Below are positions 1 to 9,434 of a stretch of 64,000 nt of DNA, one piece after another. Source of the DNA: Clavibacter michiganensis (lineage in GTDB: Bacteria > Actinomycetota > Actinomycetes > Actinomycetales > Microbacteriaceae); assembly GCF_016907085.1 (NCBI RefSeq), contig NZ_JAFBBJ010000001.1:2976001-3040000 (forward strand), read 5' to 3'. The notes beneath the pieces are model-generated. The model did not search any database and was not told the origin of the DNA. It saw nothing but the letters and a program-made list of their open reading frames with translations. Position numbers and translations under genes: made by a program. The first letter of the stretch is position 1; each line of letters starts with the position of its first letter.

Positions 1-35
1 CTGTACTGCGGCGCTCGCGCGCGCTACGCGAAGCT

Positions 36-776
36 GTGACGGGCCGCCCGGTCGTGGCGCTCGACGGCGTGCGGCCTGGCGAGGTGCACGTGGTGCGGGT
101 GTTCGCGGACGCGGACGGCGCGCACGGCAACGAGCTCGGGATCGTGCTCGCCTCCCCGCGCACGGACGGCCGGGAGCAGGCGATCGCGCAGGCGCTCGGC
201 TTCAGCGAGACGGTCTTCGTCGACGCGGTGGACGCGCCGGGCGCGGATCCGCTCGGGGCCGCGATCCGCATCCTCACGCCCGCGCGCGAGCTGCCGTTCG
301 CCGGGCACCCGACCGTCGGCACGGCGTGGTGGCTGGCGTCGCGCGGGATCGACGTGGACCACCTGCGGGTGCCCGCGGGGATCGTGCGCGTGGACCGCGC
401 CGGGGACGAGGTGCGCGTGACCGCCGATCCCGCGTGGGGGCCGGAGTTCGCCTGGCACTCCATGGGATCCGTCGCGGAGCTGCTGGCCCTCGACCTGCCG
501 GCCCTCGCGGCGGCGTCGGGCGTCGACCACCTCTACGCCTGGGCGTGGATCGACCAGGCCGCGGGCACGATCCGCGCGCGCATGTCCGCTCCCGCGCTCG
601 GCGTCCACGAGGACGAGGCGACCGGATCCGCCGCCCTCCGGGTCACGGCCCACCTCGGCCGCGACCTCCGCATCACGCAGGGCCGCGGAAGCGAGCTCGT
701 CACGCGGCTGCTCGCTGACGGCCGCGCCGAGGTCGGCGGCAGGACCGTGCCCGACCGCGTGATCCCGCTGCCCTGA
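36..776 (+). CDS. PhzF-family isomerase/epimerase-like protein
   Basis: Member of the PhzF (phenazine biosynthesis-like) fold, cytoplasmic enzymes that usually catalyse isomerisation of small metabolites; the substrate here is unknown. The N-terminal part reads VHVVRVF then GNELGIV. The family motif GFSETVFV, which carries the catalytic glutamate, is near residue 56, [16 protein letters not shown] near residue 84, and the C-terminal half has the DEATGSAA motif. At 246 residues it is slightly short for the family. The frame stays open upstream to the window edge, so GTG at 36 is only the first start inside the window and the N-terminus may extend further. It converges with the CNNM/CBS gene, which ends at 831. 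Confidence 0.8.
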   Translation: MTGRPVVALDGVRPGEVHVVRVFADADGAHGNELGIVLASPRTDGREQAIAQALGFSETVFVDAVDAPGADPLGAAIRILTPARELPFAGHPTVGTAWWLASRGIDVDHLRVPAGIVRVDRAGDEVRVTADPAWGPEFAWHSMGSVAELLALDLPALAAASGVDHLYAWAWIDQAAGTIRARMSAPALGVHEDEATGSAALRVTAHLGRDLRITQGRGSELVTRLLADGRAEVGGRTVPDRVIPLP

Positions 777-830
777 CCCGCGCGGCCGTCGCCGGGGCCG
801 AGTGCCCGACGCCGGACCCCGTCGGCGCCG

Positions 831-2162
831 CTACGCCGTCCTGCGCTCGGTCGTCCCGGCGCCCTCGTCGTCGCCGTCCGCCGGCTCCTCCCGCGGAACG
901 ACGAGGATCTCCGAGATCCGCCGCCGGTCGAGCGCCGTCACCTGGAGGGTCACGCCGTCGACCTCGACCGTGTCGCCGACCTGCGCGAGCCGGCCGAGGT
1001 TCTCGATGACGAAGCCCGCGACCGTGTCGGACGCGGAGTCGGGGAGCTTGACGCCCGTCGCCTCCTCGAAGTCCTGGAAGTTGAGGCGGCCGTCGATCGT
1101 GCCGCCGTCCTCCGCGAGGTCGCGTGCGGCCGAGTCGGTGTCGTACTCGTCGAAGATCTCGCCGACGACCTCCTCCACGAGGTCCTCGAGCGTGACGATG
1201 CCGTCGGTGCCGCCGTACTCGTCCACGATCACCGCGATCTGGTGGCCCTCGGCGCGCATCATCGTGAGCGTCGGCAGCACGCGCGCGGTCGCCGGGAGAT
1301 ACGGGATGGGGCGGAGGATCTCGGACACGGGCCGCGTGGGATCCGCCGCGATCGCCTGGTAGAGGTCGCGCACGTGCACGAAGCCGATGACGTCGTCGAT
1401 GGTCTTGTCGACCACCGGGTAGCGCGAGTACGGCCGGTCCTGCACGTCGATGCCCGCCTCGCGGACCGTGCCGGTGCCGTCGAGCGCGGCGATCTCGGGC
1501 CGCGGCTTCATCACCTCGCTGAGCTGACGGTGGCGGAGCGAGAGCACGTCGTCGAGGATCCGGCGCTCGTCGTCCGGGAGGCCCTCGTGGCTGGAGACGA
1601 TGTCGCGGAGCTCCTCCTCGCTCATCTCCTCGCCGGTCTTGTGCGGGTCGCCGCCGAGGAGGCGGACTACCAGGTCGGTCGAGACGGAGAGGAGCCAGAT
1701 CACCGGGCGCATGAGGATCGCGAAGCCGTTGAGCACGGGCGCGACGCCGTACGCGAAGCCGGCGTTCCGCTGGATGGCGAGCCGCTTGGGCGCGAGCTCG
1801 CCGAGGACGAGCGACAGGTAGGCGATCATCAGCGTGAGCAGGAGCGTCGCGATCGTCGACGCGAGGCCCGACTCCAGGCCCCACGACTCGAGCACCGGGA
1901 CGACGGACGGCGCGATCGACGAGGCGCCGTACGCGGCCGACGCGAAGCCGGCGACGGTCACGCCGATCTGCACCGCCGCGAGGAAGGTGTTGGGGTTCCG
2001 GGCGAGCGCGGCGACCTTCTCGCCGCGGCGGCCGCGGGCGGCGAGGGCGTTGAGCTGGCCCTCGCGGAGGGTGACGAGCGCCATCTCGGTGGCGGCGAAC
2101 ACGCCGCCGACGAGGACGAACACCACGACCAGGACGATGTTGAGGACGAGGTCGCCGTTCAC
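831..2162 (-). CDS. CNNM/CBS-domain membrane protein (hemolysin C / CorC-CorB type)
   Basis: Integral membrane protein of about 443 residues. The N-terminal CNNM (DUF21) domain holds three to four hydrophobic segments, the first starting [18 protein letters not shown], and includes the ELAPKRLA stretch typical of the family. A CBS pair follows around residues 200-330, with [21 protein letters not shown], and the C-terminus is a CorC_HlyC transporter-associated domain. Relatives act in Mg/Co homeostasis or efflux, but the exact role here is inferred. The GTG at 2162 was chosen because it directly precedes the first membrane helix. The frame stays open upstream, but that part is Pro/Arg-rich and does not look coding. 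No strong ribosome site is seen. Confidence 0.85.
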   Translation of the reverse strand: MNGDLVLNIVLVVVFVLVGGVFAATEMALVTLREGQLNALAARGRRGEKVAALARNPNTFLAAVQIGVTVAGFASAAYGASSIAPSVVPVLESWGLESGLASTIATLLLTLMIAYLSLVLGELAPKRLAIQRNAGFAYGVAPVLNGFAILMRPVIWLLSVSTDLVVRLLGGDPHKTGEEMSEEELRDIVSSHEGLPDDERRILDDVLSLRHRQLSEVMKPRPEIAALDGTGTVREAGIDVQDRPYSRYPVVDKTIDDVIGFVHVRDLYQAIAADPTRPVSEILRPIPYLPATARVLPTLTMMRAEGHQIAVIVDEYGGTDGIVTLEDLVEEVVGEIFDEYDTDSAARDLAEDGGTIDGRLNFQDFEEATGVKLPDSASDTVAGFVIENLGRLAQVGDTVEVDGVTLQVTALDRRRISEILVVPREEPADGDDEGAGTTERRTA

Positions 2163-2377
2163 GAGCGGGGGCCGGTCGGGCGGGTGGCGGTCGAGAGGCC
2201 GTCGGTCGGTCCGGTGGCGTGGAGGGTGCGGGGCGTGCCCGGGGTCGTCCGGGCGCCGGGACTGTGGCTGTCGGGAGCGGGCTCCCGCGCGGTTCTGTGC
2301 ATGGATCGAGGGTAGTGGAGCGGGTGGGGAAATAGCCGGGCCGTCGTCGGGCGGCGGCCGTGGCATACGGTCGAGGC

Positions 2378-2812
2378 ATGGATCAGACAGTGCTCGACGG
2401 GTCGTGGCTCGGCAGCTCCGGGTGGCTCACGCTCGCCCTCGTGAACGCGGGGCTCGCGGAGCAGAAGGGCCGATCCCGGTGGAACTGGTTCCTCGTCTCG
2501 ATCGTCCTCGGGCCGATCGCGACGTTCTTCATCGTGACGTGGGACCGCGTGCCCGCGCCCGGCGCCGCGCCCCGTCCGCTCGAGGCGCCGACGAACGGGC
2601 TCCTCGCCGTGGGGATCGGCCTCGCGGCGCTGGCCGTCGTGAGCGCGGTCGTCGCGGCGATCGGCGGCGACTCCGGCCTGTGGATCCTCGCGGCCGCGCT
2701 CGCGGTCGCCGGGGCGGGCTCCCTGGTCCTGCACGTCCTCGCGCACCGGCGCTGGGCGGCGCTGCAGGCGGCACGTGGGCGGGCCCCCGGGGTCGGTTCC
2801 GACGGGGTCTGA
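2378..2812 (+). CDS. Small multi-pass membrane protein of unknown function
   Basis: A 144-residue protein with an N-terminal hydrophobic stretch, then WNWFLVSIVLGPIATFFIV, then two Ala/Gly/Val-rich helices around residues 70-115 and a basic C-terminal tail. It is most likely an inner-membrane protein with three to four segments. I do not recognise a named family. The ATG at 2378 is preceded by a possible -10 element (CATACG/TACGGT, 2364-2371) only 6-8 nt away and no Shine-Dalgarno sequence, suggesting a leaderless transcript. The gene is divergent from the CNNM/CBS gene and converges with the dioxygenase-like gene. Confidence 0.7.
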   Translation: MDQTVLDGSWLGSSGWLTLALVNAGLAEQKGRSRWNWFLVSIVLGPIATFFIVTWDRVPAPGAAPRPLEAPTNGLLAVGIGLAALAVVSAVVAAIGGDSGLWILAAALAVAGAGSLVLHVLAHRRWAALQAARGRAPGVGSDGV

Positions 2813-2824
2813 GCCTCGACCCCC

Positions 2825-3772
2825 CTAGCGGTCGCCGCCCGGCGGGGTGCCGCCCGGACCACCCATGCCGCCGCCGCCCGCGGGCGCGGATCCCGCCGTC
2901 GGCGTCGTCGCGGTGTCGACGCGGGCCGTGAGCGCGACGCGGTAGCCGGACGTCGCGTCGCCCGTCACCTGGCCGAGCTGCAGGGCGCCGCCGTCGTCGC
3001 CGAACACGTTGTCGGAGTCGAGCGAGACCTGGGCGAGGTTCGCGCTCGATCCGGCGTACTCGGAGAGCGCGTAGACGGTCGTGCAGGCGTCCTCCGGCAG
3101 GGCGACCTGCGAGGTCGCGATGGCCTTCGTGGCGTCGGTGATGTCGTCCACGGTCGGGTAGACCTCGAAGTGGATGTGCGGCCAGCGGCCCGAGTAGCAG
3201 GCCGGGAACACCGACGTGAAGGACACCGAGCCGTCGTCGCCCGCGACCTGCACGCCGCGCAGGTACGTCTCCTCGGTGATCCCGTCGGAGTACATCGAGT
3301 AGCCGCCCGCGGCGTCGCAGTGCCAGACGTAGACGGCGGCGCCCGCGAACGGCACGTCGCCGTTCGCGGTGTCGAGGATCGTGAGCGTGAGCGCCATGGG
3401 CACGCCCGCCGCGGTGGTGCCGCCGTCGAGGCTCGAGCGGATGTCGCTGCGGACGATGCCCGAGCGCTCCAGGACGTCCGGTCCGTTGGATCCGTCGCCC
3501 GGGTATGGCCCCGCGGTCTCGTCGGGGATCTCGCCCTTCGACGCGGCGGCGCTCGCCGTGCCGCCGGATCCCGCGGCCCCGGCCGTGCAGGCCGCGAGCG
3601 CGACGGATCCGATGCCCGCCCCGAGGTAGGCGAGCACGGCCCGGCGGCTGAGCAGGGTGCGCAGGTCGAAGCCGGCGCCCTGGTCGACCACCTCCTCGTC
3701 GGCGCGGGCGAGCAGCCGGCCCTCGTAGGCGGGGCCGTCGGGCGTGCGGTCGGGTTCGGGGATGCGGGTCAC
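2825..3772 (-). CDS. Secreted/lipoprotein intradiol ring-cleavage dioxygenase-like protein
   Basis: A 315-residue protein. The N-terminal ~40 residues are followed by LLSRRAVLAYLGAGIGSVAL and LAAC, a twin-arginine-like signal ending in a lipobox, so it is probably exported and lipid-anchored. The mature part matches intradiol dioxygenases: ETAGPYPGDG near the start, a beta-sandwich, YVWHCDAAGGYSMYSDG, and RWPHIHFEVYP. The tyrosines and the HxH pair fit the non-haem Fe(III) ligands of the family. The tail is Gly/Pro-rich. The GTG start at 3772 is supported by AGGAGG 8 nt upstream. It lies downstream of the FAD monooxygenase on the same strand, which suggests aromatic-compound turnover, though the substrate is unknown. 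Confidence 0.85.
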   Translation of the reverse strand: MTRIPEPDRTPDGPAYEGRLLARADEEVVDQGAGFDLRTLLSRRAVLAYLGAGIGSVALAACTAGAAGSGGTASAAASKGEIPDETAGPYPGDGSNGPDVLERSGIVRSDIRSSLDGGTTAAGVPMALTLTILDTANGDVPFAGAAVYVWHCDAAGGYSMYSDGITEETYLRGVQVAGDDGSVSFTSVFPACYSGRWPHIHFEVYPTVDDITDATKAIATSQVALPEDACTTVYALSEYAGSSANLAQVSLDSDNVFGDDGGALQLGQVTGDATSGYRVALTARVDTATTPTAGSAPAGGGGMGGPGGTPPGGDR

Positions 3773-3894
3773 GGGTCGTACCTCCTGGTCGGACGTCCCG
3801 GCGATCGGGACGGCACCACCGTGCCGGGCGGTCCGATGGGCCGGCCATGGCGATCCGATGAGCTCGCCAAGAGCCGCCGCCCGGGCCCCGACCG

Positions 3895-5124
3895 TCAGCC
3901 GCGCAGCCGCGGGTAGGCGGCGAGCGTCGGCGCGTGGCGCGCGCTCGTGAGGAGGAAGCGGTCGGCGAATCCGCGGACGGGCCGCGACGCGGCCACCCGC
4001 ACGGCGCCGCGCAGCACCCGCTGCCCGATCGCCGACGACGGGTGCGTGAGCCGCGCGCCGCCCGGCGGCAGCCCCTGCGCGCTGTCGGCGTAGCGGCGGA
4101 GCTGCCCCTCGTAGCGCGCGAACGCGGCCGCGAAGGTGTCGGCCGGATCCGCGAGCGCGCGTCCCAGCTCGCCCGCGAGCACGTGCGCGGCGACCAGCGA
4201 CAGGGTCGTGCCCATGCCGGTGGGGCCGGATCCCCACGCCGCGTCGCCGAGGAGCGCGATGCGTCCCTTCGCCCACGTCGAGACGATCACCTGCTCCATG
4301 CGCTGCGTGTAGAACTCGTCCGGCCGGGACTGGAAGCCGTCGAGGATCCGCTCGACCTGCCAGCCCGTGCCGCGGAAGCGCGCGCGGAGCACGGTCATCT
4401 GCGCGTCGAACGGCAGCTGCTCGAAGCCGGACGGCTCCGACTCGAACGACAGGCTCGCGCGGATCGTCCCCTCGTCGTCCGGCCGGATGGTCGCGTTGCG
4501 CGCGCCGCGTCCCGTGAGGAAGTCCCAGTAGCCGGTGTCGCCGGGGATCCGGTCGATCGTCCCGTAGGCGATGCTCACGCCGTGGTCGCGGAGGGTGGTC
4601 TCCTCGGCGAACGCCAGTCGACGCGTGCGGGAGCTGCGGCCCTCGGCGACGAGCAGGAGGTCGTAGCGCTCGCGGGATCCGCTCGCGAGCTCGACGTCGA
4701 CGCCCGTCGCGTCCTGCTGCACGCCCGTGACGAGGTCGCCGTAGCGGATCGCGACGTCGTCCCGCACGAGGTCGACGAGGATCCCCGCGAACCGGCCGCG
4801 CAGGATCTCCACCTCGGCCGTCGGCCCGTCCTCGCCCTCCGCGCGGGGGAAGGTCGCGATCACGCGGCCGTCCTCGTCGACGAAGCGCGTGCCGTCCTCG
4901 CCCGTGAGGTTCGCCATCACGACGTCCTCGATGCCCATGCGCCGGAGGACGTCGCGGCCGAGGCCGCGCACGTCGATGTTCTGCCCGGCCTGGCGCTGCT
5001 CGGCCGAACGCTCGAGGAGGGTCACGTCGAAGCCCTCGCGGTGCAGGCCCCAGGCGAGCGCGGGTCCGGCGATGCTGGCTCCGGTCACGAGGACCCTCGG
5101 GCGGTGGTGGGTGGTGTCGGCCAT
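3895..5124 (-). CDS. FAD-dependent aromatic-type monooxygenase
   Basis: A 409-residue flavoprotein hydroxylase of the PHBH/UbiH class, cytoplasmic, expected to use NAD(P)H and O2. It shows the N-terminal dinucleotide fold VLVTGASIAGPALAWGL, an ERS acidic strand end, and the second FAD motif RIALLGDAAWGSGP around residue 290, followed by GMGTTLSLVAAHVLAGEL. Similar proteins include tetracycline-inactivating and anhydrotetracycline-type monooxygenases, but nothing here fixes the substrate. It is transcribed away from a MarR regulator and is followed after 122 nt by the dioxygenase-like gene, so MarR control is likely. The ATG at 5124 is preceded by GGAGATCCCCC. Confidence 0.88.
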   Translation of the reverse strand: MADTTHHRPRVLVTGASIAGPALAWGLHREGFDVTLLERSAEQRQAGQNIDVRGLGRDVLRRMGIEDVVMANLTGEDGTRFVDEDGRVIATFPRAEGEDGPTAEVEILRGRFAGILVDLVRDDVAIRYGDLVTGVQQDATGVDVELASGSRERYDLLLVAEGRSSRTRRLAFAEETTLRDHGVSIAYGTIDRIPGDTGYWDFLTGRGARNATIRPDDEGTIRASLSFESEPSGFEQLPFDAQMTVLRARFRGTGWQVERILDGFQSRPDEFYTQRMEQVIVSTWAKGRIALLGDAAWGSGPTGMGTTLSLVAAHVLAGELGRALADPADTFAAAFARYEGQLRRYADSAQGLPPGGARLTHPSSAIGQRVLRGAVRVAASRPVRGFADRFLLTSARHAPTLAAYPRLRG

Positions 5125-5189
5125 GGGGGATCTCCTCGATCGTCGGGCTGCCCCGGGATCCCGGGCGCGAGTAGACTCTATGGCGTAGA

Positions 5190-5206
5190 TGCTTCATGGT
5201 GAAGTA
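5190..5206. promoter_or_regulatory. Candidate MarR operator dyad
   Basis: The 17-bp imperfect palindrome TGCTTCATGGTGAAGTA lies in the 108-bp divergent spacer between the FAD monooxygenase and the MarR gene. Its half-sites TGCTTCA and TGAAGTA differ from symmetry at one base. Position and shape fit autoregulation by the MarR protein; binding is inferred. Confidence 0.5.
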
Positions 5207-5232
5207 TTCTGGGCGACTCGGAGGATCACGAC

Positions 5233-5727
5233 ATGTCCCACACCATCGCGGTCCCGGGGGACCGCTCCGAGGTGCTCGAGCGGCTGCGGGACTACACGAC
5301 CGCGTTCGACGAGTCGGTGCGGCAGCTGGCCGCGGCCGTCGGGCTGCCGACGACGGACACCACGGCCCTCGCCGAGGTCATCTGGGCGGAGACCGCCGGC
5401 CGGGCGCTGTCGCCGGCCCGCCTGTCGGAACGGCTGCACCTGACCTCGGGGGCCACGACCGCGCTCATCAACCGGCTGGAGGGCGGCGGGCACATCGGGC
5501 GGAGCCGCGAGAGCGACGACCGGCGGGTGGTCACGCTGCGGCCGACCGCCGTGTCCCGGGCGCGCGTGATGGACGTGCTGCAGGGCGCTCAGGTCGAGGT
5601 CGACCGGGCGCTCGACGGGTTCACCGCCGAGCAGCTCCGCACGGCGGCCGCCGTCATCCGGGCGGTCGCGGACGGGACCGCGGCGGGGACCCGCGGGATG
5701 GCGGGCGACGGCGCGGCGCGGAGCTGA
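5233..5727 (+). CDS. MarR-family transcriptional regulator
   Basis: A 164-residue winged-helix dimer protein. The core reads LSERLHLTSGATTALINRLE (recognition helix region) followed by SRESDDRRVVTLRPT, the DxRxxxxxLT-type wing of MarR proteins, at about residues 65-105. It is divergently transcribed from the flavin monooxygenase, with a palindrome in the spacer, so it probably represses that gene and the following dioxygenase until an aromatic or phenolic ligand is bound. The ligand is unknown. Confidence 0.88.
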   Translation: MSHTIAVPGDRSEVLERLRDYTTAFDESVRQLAAAVGLPTTDTTALAEVIWAETAGRALSPARLSERLHLTSGATTALINRLEGGGHIGRSRESDDRRVVTLRPTAVSRARVMDVLQGAQVEVDRALDGFTAEQLRTAAAVIRAVADGTAAGTRGMAGDGAARS

Positions 5728-5745
5728 GCGGGGACGCTCGTCCGG

Positions 5746-6543
5746 TCAGCCCGCGGGGACGCAGGGGCTGTCGCAGCCCGCGGCGCGCCGGCGCTCCAGC
5801 TCCCGCTCGCGCGCCCGCTCCAGCAGCGACACGTGCAGGTACCCCGCGTAGCCGCCGGGCGTGCGCCCCTCGCGGCGGCTCGAGGTGAGCACCTCGCCCG
5901 CCGCCGACGCCGTGACCCGCGCGTCGAGGTCGCGGAGACGGGTGACGAGGTCGACGTCCTCGTGCTCCGCGACGGCCGGGAACCCGCCGGCCGCGACGTA
6001 CGCGTCGGCGCGCACGCCGAGGTTCGCGCCGTGCACGTGCCCGTTGGCGTGGCCGGGCACGCGCGTGGCGCGCCAGGCCGCGATCTGATCCGGGCTGAGG
6101 TCGTCGAGCTCCGGGCGGACGGTGCCGACGACCACGTCGGTCCCGGCGTCCGCGAGCTCGAGCTGGCTCGTGATCCACGCGGGCGGCACCGCGGAGTCGG
6201 CGTCGGTGCACGCGATCCAGTGCTCGGCGTCGTCGCCGTCCCAGCCCGCGCGGGCCGCGTCGACCCCCTGGGCGCGGGCGGCGCCCACGCGTCCGGCCGC
6301 GCTCTCGATGACCTCGACGCCGGCGGCGCGCGCCACCTCGGCGGTGCGGTCCCGGCAGTCGTCGGCCACGAGGATCACGCGCACGCGGACCCCGGCCGCC
6401 CGCGCCCGGGACGCGGCCACCTCCACCGACGCGAGGCAGCGGCCCACCAGCTCCTCCTCGTCGCGCGCGGGGATGACGACCGTGACCGCGCGGATCCGCG
6501 GGGCCGGCTCCGACCCGGCCACCGCGGCCGACCCGCCCGTCAC
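5746..6543 (-). CDS. Family 2 glycosyltransferase
   Basis: A 265-residue GT-A type glycosyltransferase. It has TVVIPARDEEELVGRCLAS at the N-terminus, ILVADDCRDRTAEVA, the metal-binding TDADS motif (ACTDADSAVPPAWI) near residue 115, and GANLGVRADAYVAAGGFP, then EHEDVDLVTRL. The GTG start at 6543 overlaps the TGA of the upstream fusion gene by 4 bp, so the two are translationally coupled and probably act in one pathway building or modifying a glycosylated small molecule. The Cys-containing end (CDSPCVPAG) is unremarkable. Donor and acceptor are unknown. Confidence 0.85.
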   Translation of the reverse strand: MTGGSAAVAGSEPAPRIRAVTVVIPARDEEELVGRCLASVEVAASRARAAGVRVRVILVADDCRDRTAEVARAAGVEVIESAAGRVGAARAQGVDAARAGWDGDDAEHWIACTDADSAVPPAWITSQLELADAGTDVVVGTVRPELDDLSPDQIAAWRATRVPGHANGHVHGANLGVRADAYVAAGGFPAVAEHEDVDLVTRLRDLDARVTASAAGEVLTSSRREGRTPGGYAGYLHVSLLERARERELERRRAAGCDSPCVPAG

Positions 6544-9185
6544 CGCAGCCCCGTGCGCGTCGCGACCGAGCGCGGATCCGCCGACAGCACCTCGAGCAGG
6601 AAGTCGTCCTCCTCGTGCCGCATCAGCACGTGCAGGCCGGGGACGGCGGCGAGCCGCGCGTGCACCTCGTCGCCCGTGCGCCGGAAGTCGCCCTCCGGGT
6701 GCCGCCAGTGGCAGGCGACCAGCGTGCCGGCGGCGCCGAGGGCCTCGGGCAGGACGGCGAGCACGCGGTCGAACGCGGCGTCGTCGAGGTAGTAGCCGAC
6801 CTCGCTCATCACGACGAGGTCGAAGCCGCCGGCGGGCCAGTCGGCGCCCACGTCGCGCACCTCGAGGCGCACGTGCGGCGCGTCGGCGAGGCGCACGCGG
6901 GCCCGCTCGACGGCGGTCGGCGCGACGTCCACGGCCAGCAGCTCGTCGACGCGCTCGGCGAGGCCCGCCGTCGTCACGCCGATGGAGCAGCCGATCTCGA
7001 GCGCCCGGCCGTAGCGCTCGTCGGGCAGGGCCGCGAGGGTGGCGAGGCGCTTGCGGCGCTCGTACCAGCGGGTCGTGACGCGCCACGGATCCTCGGCCCG
7101 CGCGTACGCGGCGTCGAAGCGCTCGGCGGCGGAGGGAGACGCGGGGGTGCCATCGCCCACGATCAGCACCTCGCGGTCGCGGTCGGCGTGGCGGAGGAAG
7201 CCGGGCTGCAGCACGGCCGCGTCCTCCGGGGCGTCGGAGAGCGGATCCACCTGGCTGGCGTGCGCGCGGATCGCCGCCCGCTTCGCCGCCCGCACGTGCG
7301 CGTCGAGCGGCAGGGCGCGCATCGCGGCCCACGGCACGCGCGGGTCGTCGGGCGTCGCCCAGTGCCACATCCACACCGGGTACTCGACGAGGTGGATCCC
7401 GCGCTCGGCGGGCAGCGCGCCCACCAGCTCGGCGACCACCTCGCCCGTGACGCGGTGGTCCCGGTGCCCGTCGCCGCGCCAGGGAGCGGCGACCCACGTG
7501 CCCGGCGCGGTGTCGGCGAGGAGCGCGGCGAGGTCGTCGCGCACGGCGTCGCGGCGCTCGCGGATCCCGCCGTCGGGGTGGCCGAGGAGCACCAGCTGGG
7601 CGTCGGGCGCGACGGCGTCGAGGGCGGCGCGGGCCTCGTCGCGGCGGAGGGCGACGAGCTCGTCGGGGGTGCGCGTGGGGGATCCGGGGTGCGATGCGGC
7701 GCCGTCCGTCACGATCACGAGGGTCACCGGCACGCCGCGCGCGGCCGCGGTCGCCATGAGGCCCGCGGCGCCGATCGACTCGTCGTCGGCGTGCGCGGAG
7801 ACGACGAGGAGCGCGGCCATCCCGGAGAGGTCGGGGGCGGTGAGCTCGTCCCAGCGCGGATCCGCGTCCCAGGCGTCCGCGTCGGTGCCGGGCTCGCGCG
7901 CGTCGAAGGCGACGCCCGTCGCGGGGATCCGCGCGGCCTCGATCGCGGGATCGGGAGTCGTCGACGGGTCCGGCGTCGTGCCTGTCGTGTCCGCGTGCGC
8001 GCCCGCATCCGCCGTCGTGTCCGCCGCCGCGGCCCGCCGAGTCGCCTCCGCGAGCGCCCCGCCGAGCGAGGCGTCGTCGCGCTCGGCGTGATGCTGCCGC
8101 ACGTACAGCCCGAGGTCGGCCACGCGCTTGGCGTGATCCGCGTCCTGCGCCAGCGGGGCCGGCCCGAGCGCGTGCGCGACGTGCGTCAGCGTCTCGTCCA
8201 CCGCCCGGGCGACGACGGCCCGCACGCGCTTCGCGAGCAGCCGCCCCTCCTCGCCCGAGGCGAGCCCGCGGTCGACCAGCAGGGCCGCCTCGGCGAGGGA
8301 CGCGCGCGCGCCGTCGAGCGCCGCGTCGACCGCGCCCAGGTGCATGAGCAGCAGCCGGTCGGCGCCCTCGCGGGACGCGGCCCGGAGCAGAGTACGGGCC
8401 AGCCCGACCGCGCCGCCGTACCAGCACGCCGCGACCTGGATCCCGCCCCAGTGGAACCCGGGCCGCTCGAGGTACCAGCCGGGCGCGCCCACGCGTCGCG
8501 CCGCCACGTCGCGCATCCGCAGCGGCCCGCTCGGGACCTCCACGAGCCCGCGGGCGACCCAGGCGCCGGGCACGACCTCGACGCCGGGCTGGCGGAGGTC
8601 GACGGCGAAGAGGCCGCGCGAGCCGTCGTCGACGGCGGCGGTGATGAGCGCGTGCGTCAGCGATCCGGCGAGCGAGCACCACGGCTTCGTGCCGGACAGC
8701 CGCACCGCGTCCGGCCCGTCGGCGTCCGCCACGGCCGTCAGCGGATCCCCGCCGCCCTCGGCCGCGAAGACGCCCCACGTGCGTGCCTCGGCGCGTCCGT
8801 CCGCGTCGTCCGATCGCGCGCCCGCGGCGGAGCCGCCGCCCGCGGCGACGCGCTCCTGGTCGAGGATCGCGAGCGCGTCGAGATGCGGCTCGACCGTGCG
8901 GGCGATGCCCAGGTCGGCGGCGGCGAGCGTCGCGAGCGCCTCCCAGAGGTCCGCCGTGCCGCCGGCACCCGGCCGGGCACCGCCGTCGCCGAGCGCGACG
9001 GCGAGCTCCAGCGCCCGCTCCGTCGTCCATCCCCCGCCCGCGGGCGTCGCCGCGAGCGCCTCGCGCACGAGGGAGACGGCCGGCCCGGGGCGGTCATCGC
9101 CCGGCGGCACGGCGCCGGACGCGAGGCGGACGCGCGCCGGAGCGGTCGCGTCGGGGGCGGATGCGGGCAGGGGACCGGATGTCAC
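6540..9185 (-). CDS. Acyl-CoA dehydrogenase-like / PIG-L deacetylase / SAM methyltransferase fusion
   Basis: One uninterrupted frame of about 881 residues holds three domains. Residues ~1-390 are acyl-CoA dehydrogenase-like (WGVFAAEGGGDPLTAV, LSGTKPWCSLAGS, and a C-terminal helical part). A T/D/P-rich linker follows (~residues 385-415). Then comes a PIG-L zinc deacetylase (~430-640) with VVSAHADDESIGAAG, HPDGGI and HRDHR. Last is a class I methyltransferase (~690-870) with ALEIGCSIGVTTAGLAERV and VMSEVGYYL. The last two domains are commonly fused in actinobacteria; joining the dehydrogenase as well is less usual. The GTG at 9185 is chosen from where family similarity begins; the frame extends further upstream and no clear ribosome site decides it. 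It is coupled to the downstream glycosyltransferase. Confidence 0.8.
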   Translation of the reverse strand: MTSGPLPASAPDATAPARVRLASGAVPPGDDRPGPAVSLVREALAATPAGGGWTTERALELAVALGDGGARPGAGGTADLWEALATLAAADLGIARTVEPHLDALAILDQERVAAGGGSAAGARSDDADGRAEARTWGVFAAEGGGDPLTAVADADGPDAVRLSGTKPWCSLAGSLTHALITAAVDDGSRGLFAVDLRQPGVEVVPGAWVARGLVEVPSGPLRMRDVAARRVGAPGWYLERPGFHWGGIQVAACWYGGAVGLARTLLRAASREGADRLLLMHLGAVDAALDGARASLAEAALLVDRGLASGEEGRLLAKRVRAVVARAVDETLTHVAHALGPAPLAQDADHAKRVADLGLYVRQHHAERDDASLGGALAEATRRAAAADTTADAGAHADTTGTTPDPSTTPDPAIEAARIPATGVAFDAREPGTDADAWDADPRWDELTAPDLSGMAALLVVSAHADDESIGAAGLMATAAARGVPVTLVIVTDGAASHPGSPTRTPDELVALRRDEARAALDAVAPDAQLVLLGHPDGGIRERRDAVRDDLAALLADTAPGTWVAAPWRGDGHRDHRVTGEVVAELVGALPAERGIHLVEYPVWMWHWATPDDPRVPWAAMRALPLDAHVRAAKRAAIRAHASQVDPLSDAPEDAAVLQPGFLRHADRDREVLIVGDGTPASPSAAERFDAAYARAEDPWRVTTRWYERRKRLATLAALPDERYGRALEIGCSIGVTTAGLAERVDELLAVDVAPTAVERARVRLADAPHVRLEVRDVGADWPAGGFDLVVMSEVGYYLDDAAFDRVLAVLPEALGAAGTLVACHWRHPEGDFRRTGDEVHARLAAVPGLHVLMRHEEDDFLLEVLSADPRSVATRTGLR

Positions 9186-9434
9186 GGGGAAGGGCGCCAA
9201 ATCGTCGAGGGGTCGTCCGGGCGGGCCCGGTCGTCCTCCCGAACCTACAAGCGTCCGCGCCCGGCTGCCGGGCTCGGCGCGTCGCACCGCGGCCACCCCG
9301 GTCCCGGATCCCGGCGACGCTGCCGGATGTGGCAGTCTGGCGGCCTCGGATCCCCCGGTCACGTGGGTGTGGGACCCTGACGGCAGGGCTGGGGCGCGAT
9401 CCGCACCGTCCACGCACGACAGAGGGGACCCACC

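Noticed and set aside
5746..9030. Single 1,094-codon minus-strand protein covering the glycosyltransferase and the methyltransferase region
   Set aside because: The upstream two thirds are an Arg-rich shadow of the fusion gene in another frame; only 5746-6543 has glycosyltransferase motifs.
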